Shown: positions 63,198-64,000 of the stretch, in pieces
Layout of the letters: every line of letters begins with the position of its first letter
How positions within the stretch are numbered: the stretch's first letter is position 1
Origin: Crocinitomicaceae bacterium
GTDB taxonomy: Bacteria > Bacteroidota > Bacteroidia > Flavobacteriales_D > Crocinitomicaceae
Length of the DNA: 64,000 bases
NCBI GenBank assembly: GCA_016708105.1
Contig: JADJGJ010000002.1
Coordinates: 930,001-994,000 of the forward strand
Reading direction: 5' to 3'
The notes under the pieces: model-generated
Told to the model about the DNA's origin: nothing
Seen by the model: only the letters and a program-made list of their open reading frames with translations
The model's database searches: none
Made by a program: the position numbers and the translations under genes

Positions 63198-64000
63198 CTA
63201 TTTATAGTCAGTGATTGGTTCAAAAAATTCTATTGTCCTTGATTTGAAATGAACAGAACTTTCATCATCGTTCATTGCACCGAAAATGATATCATCTTCA
63301 TCACTTCTAATATTTGGCGTGAGATAATAATAGACAAGCGTATCACAAGTTGCCTTATTTTTACAGCCACAATCTGTTGGAGTAAATCCTTGCCAGCTGT
63401 AATCTCTGTCTTTATAACTCATGGTGGTATACAAAATCAATTTATTGTCGGTGGGGAGCGGCTTGCTCATCACGTAAGTAACTTTTATCCAAACATGTGA
63501 TTTTAGTACATAGTCGTTTGTTTCAAGTCGCAGAATTTCCAAATATGGATTTGCAGAATTGATGCTGTCTTTCAAATTAAAATTGGTATTCAGGGTGAAA
63601 GCGTTGGAGTAATTTTGCTCATTCTTCTTAAAGCCTTCCCGATATCCTTTTTCAAGATCAAAATGGAGTAATTTTTTTTGTTCCTTGCTGGGTGCATTCA
63701 CTTGAAAAAGAGTTGAGAAATAATAATCTCTTGTCATAAAAGAATGATTCAATATTTTACTGCTGAATTGGTATGTTTGAAATAAGTTCAGAGAAGTTGT
63801 TGCAACGACGAAAATGGCGAGTAGAATTTTTGATGTTGTTCTCTGAATAGTCATCAAGAAATAGCCTGCAGGTAAAATACAAAGAACATAACAATCAACC
63901 ATTGCCCTTGAACTATAACTGGCACCGTACCACCAACATGACCACGAAGAGGCAATGTAGGTAAATATTAAAATGATAGCAGAAATTATACGCCCCTGTG
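63198..64000 (-). CDS. C-terminal part of a membrane glycosyltransferase-like protein (partial)
   Basis: The frame is open on the minus strand to the right edge of the window. Only the last 267 codons are seen. The visible start has membrane helices (IISAIILIFTYIASSWSCWW, then VLCILPAGYFLM and ILLAIFVVATTSL) and WWYGASYSSRAMVDCYVLCI. This resembles the end of the membrane region in GT39/PMT-like mannosyltransferases of Bacteroidota. The remaining 180 residues are a soluble beta-rich tail with Cys in DCGCKNKATCDTL. The substrate is unknown, and the identification rests mainly on the WWYG-x6-R pattern. Confidence 0.65.
   Translation of the reverse strand, partial: QGRIISAIILIFTYIASSWSCWWYGASYSSRAMVDCYVLCILPAGYFLMTIQRTTSKILLAIFVVATTSLNLFQTYQFSSKILNHSFMTRDYYFSTLFQVNAPSKEQKKLLHFDLEKGYREGFKKNEQNYSNAFTLNTNFNLKDSINSANPYLEILRLETNDYVLKSHVWIKVTYVMSKPLPTDNKLILYTTMSYKDRDYSWQGFTPTDCGCKNKATCDTLVYYYLTPNIRSDEDDIIFGAMNDDESSVHFKSRTIEFFEPITDYK

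Overview
The window looks like a chromosomal segment of a member of the Bacteroidota, probably Flavobacteriales and possibly near Crocinitomicaceae (Fluviicola-like). The evidence is: several proteins with type IX secretion (T9SS) C-terminal sorting domains; gldF and gldG; PKD-repeat and SprB-repeat surface proteins; a SecA of about 1,100 residues; Bacteroidota-type promoters (TTG, about 20 bases, TAnnTTTG); and almost no Shine-Dalgarno sequences, apart from infC. The sequence is AT-rich. No rRNA, tRNA, CRISPR array, integrase or insertion sequence was seen.

Layout. 1-1942: the N-terminal part of an RND/MMPL transporter (minus strand, running off the left edge). 2014-10419: a T9SS cargo protein, tsaC, cca, an unknown protein, and a 1,451-residue secreted M43 metalloprotease. 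10420-18047: a candidate small structured RNA, a DUF1761 membrane protein, a DUF4301 protein, a methyltransferase, a PduO-type cobalamin adenosyltransferase, a DUF2795 protein and secA. 18358-30016: a secreted M1 aminopeptidase facing a 2,110-residue PKD adhesin, then comEC and an outer-membrane barrel. 30150-31722: a lipoprotein and a secreted protein. 31885-35095: the classical thrS-infC-rpmI-rplT cluster, in which infC appears to start at AUA behind a strong Shine-Dalgarno sequence. 35305-37088: small unknown proteins. 37638-45233: clpB, a cysteine desulfurase, a DUF4340 protein, and gldG and gldF. 45423-47804: a DUF4293 protein and an ABC-F ATPase. 47877-49230: 32-base tandem repeats and a DUF4143-type ATPase. 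49285-51005: a glycosyltransferase/HEAT/TPR operon. 51092-53959: an FHS-type sugar transporter with an inserted helical hairpin, an ECF sigma factor, and a His/Cys-rich small membrane protein. 53968-59154: a T9SS protein, an M23 peptidase, tryptophan 2,3-dioxygenase, and a pair of c-haem lipoproteins. 59501-64000: a T9SS-exported amidase and the end of a membrane glycosyltransferase-like protein.

How the genes fit together. A large share of the window serves the cell surface: five or six proteins exported by T9SS (two peptidases, an amidase, the adhesin), the gliding ABC-transporter parts GldF/GldG, SecA, an M23 peptidase and lipoproteins. The rest is housekeeping (tRNA maturation, translation, protein quality control) and a small respiratory or sensory haem module. 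Most of it is ordinary Bacteroidota biology. The less explained items are the ECF sigma/His-rich membrane protein pair, the about 90-base RNA at 10592, the thrS and rplT leaders, the AUA start of infC, and the repeat-flanked ATPase.
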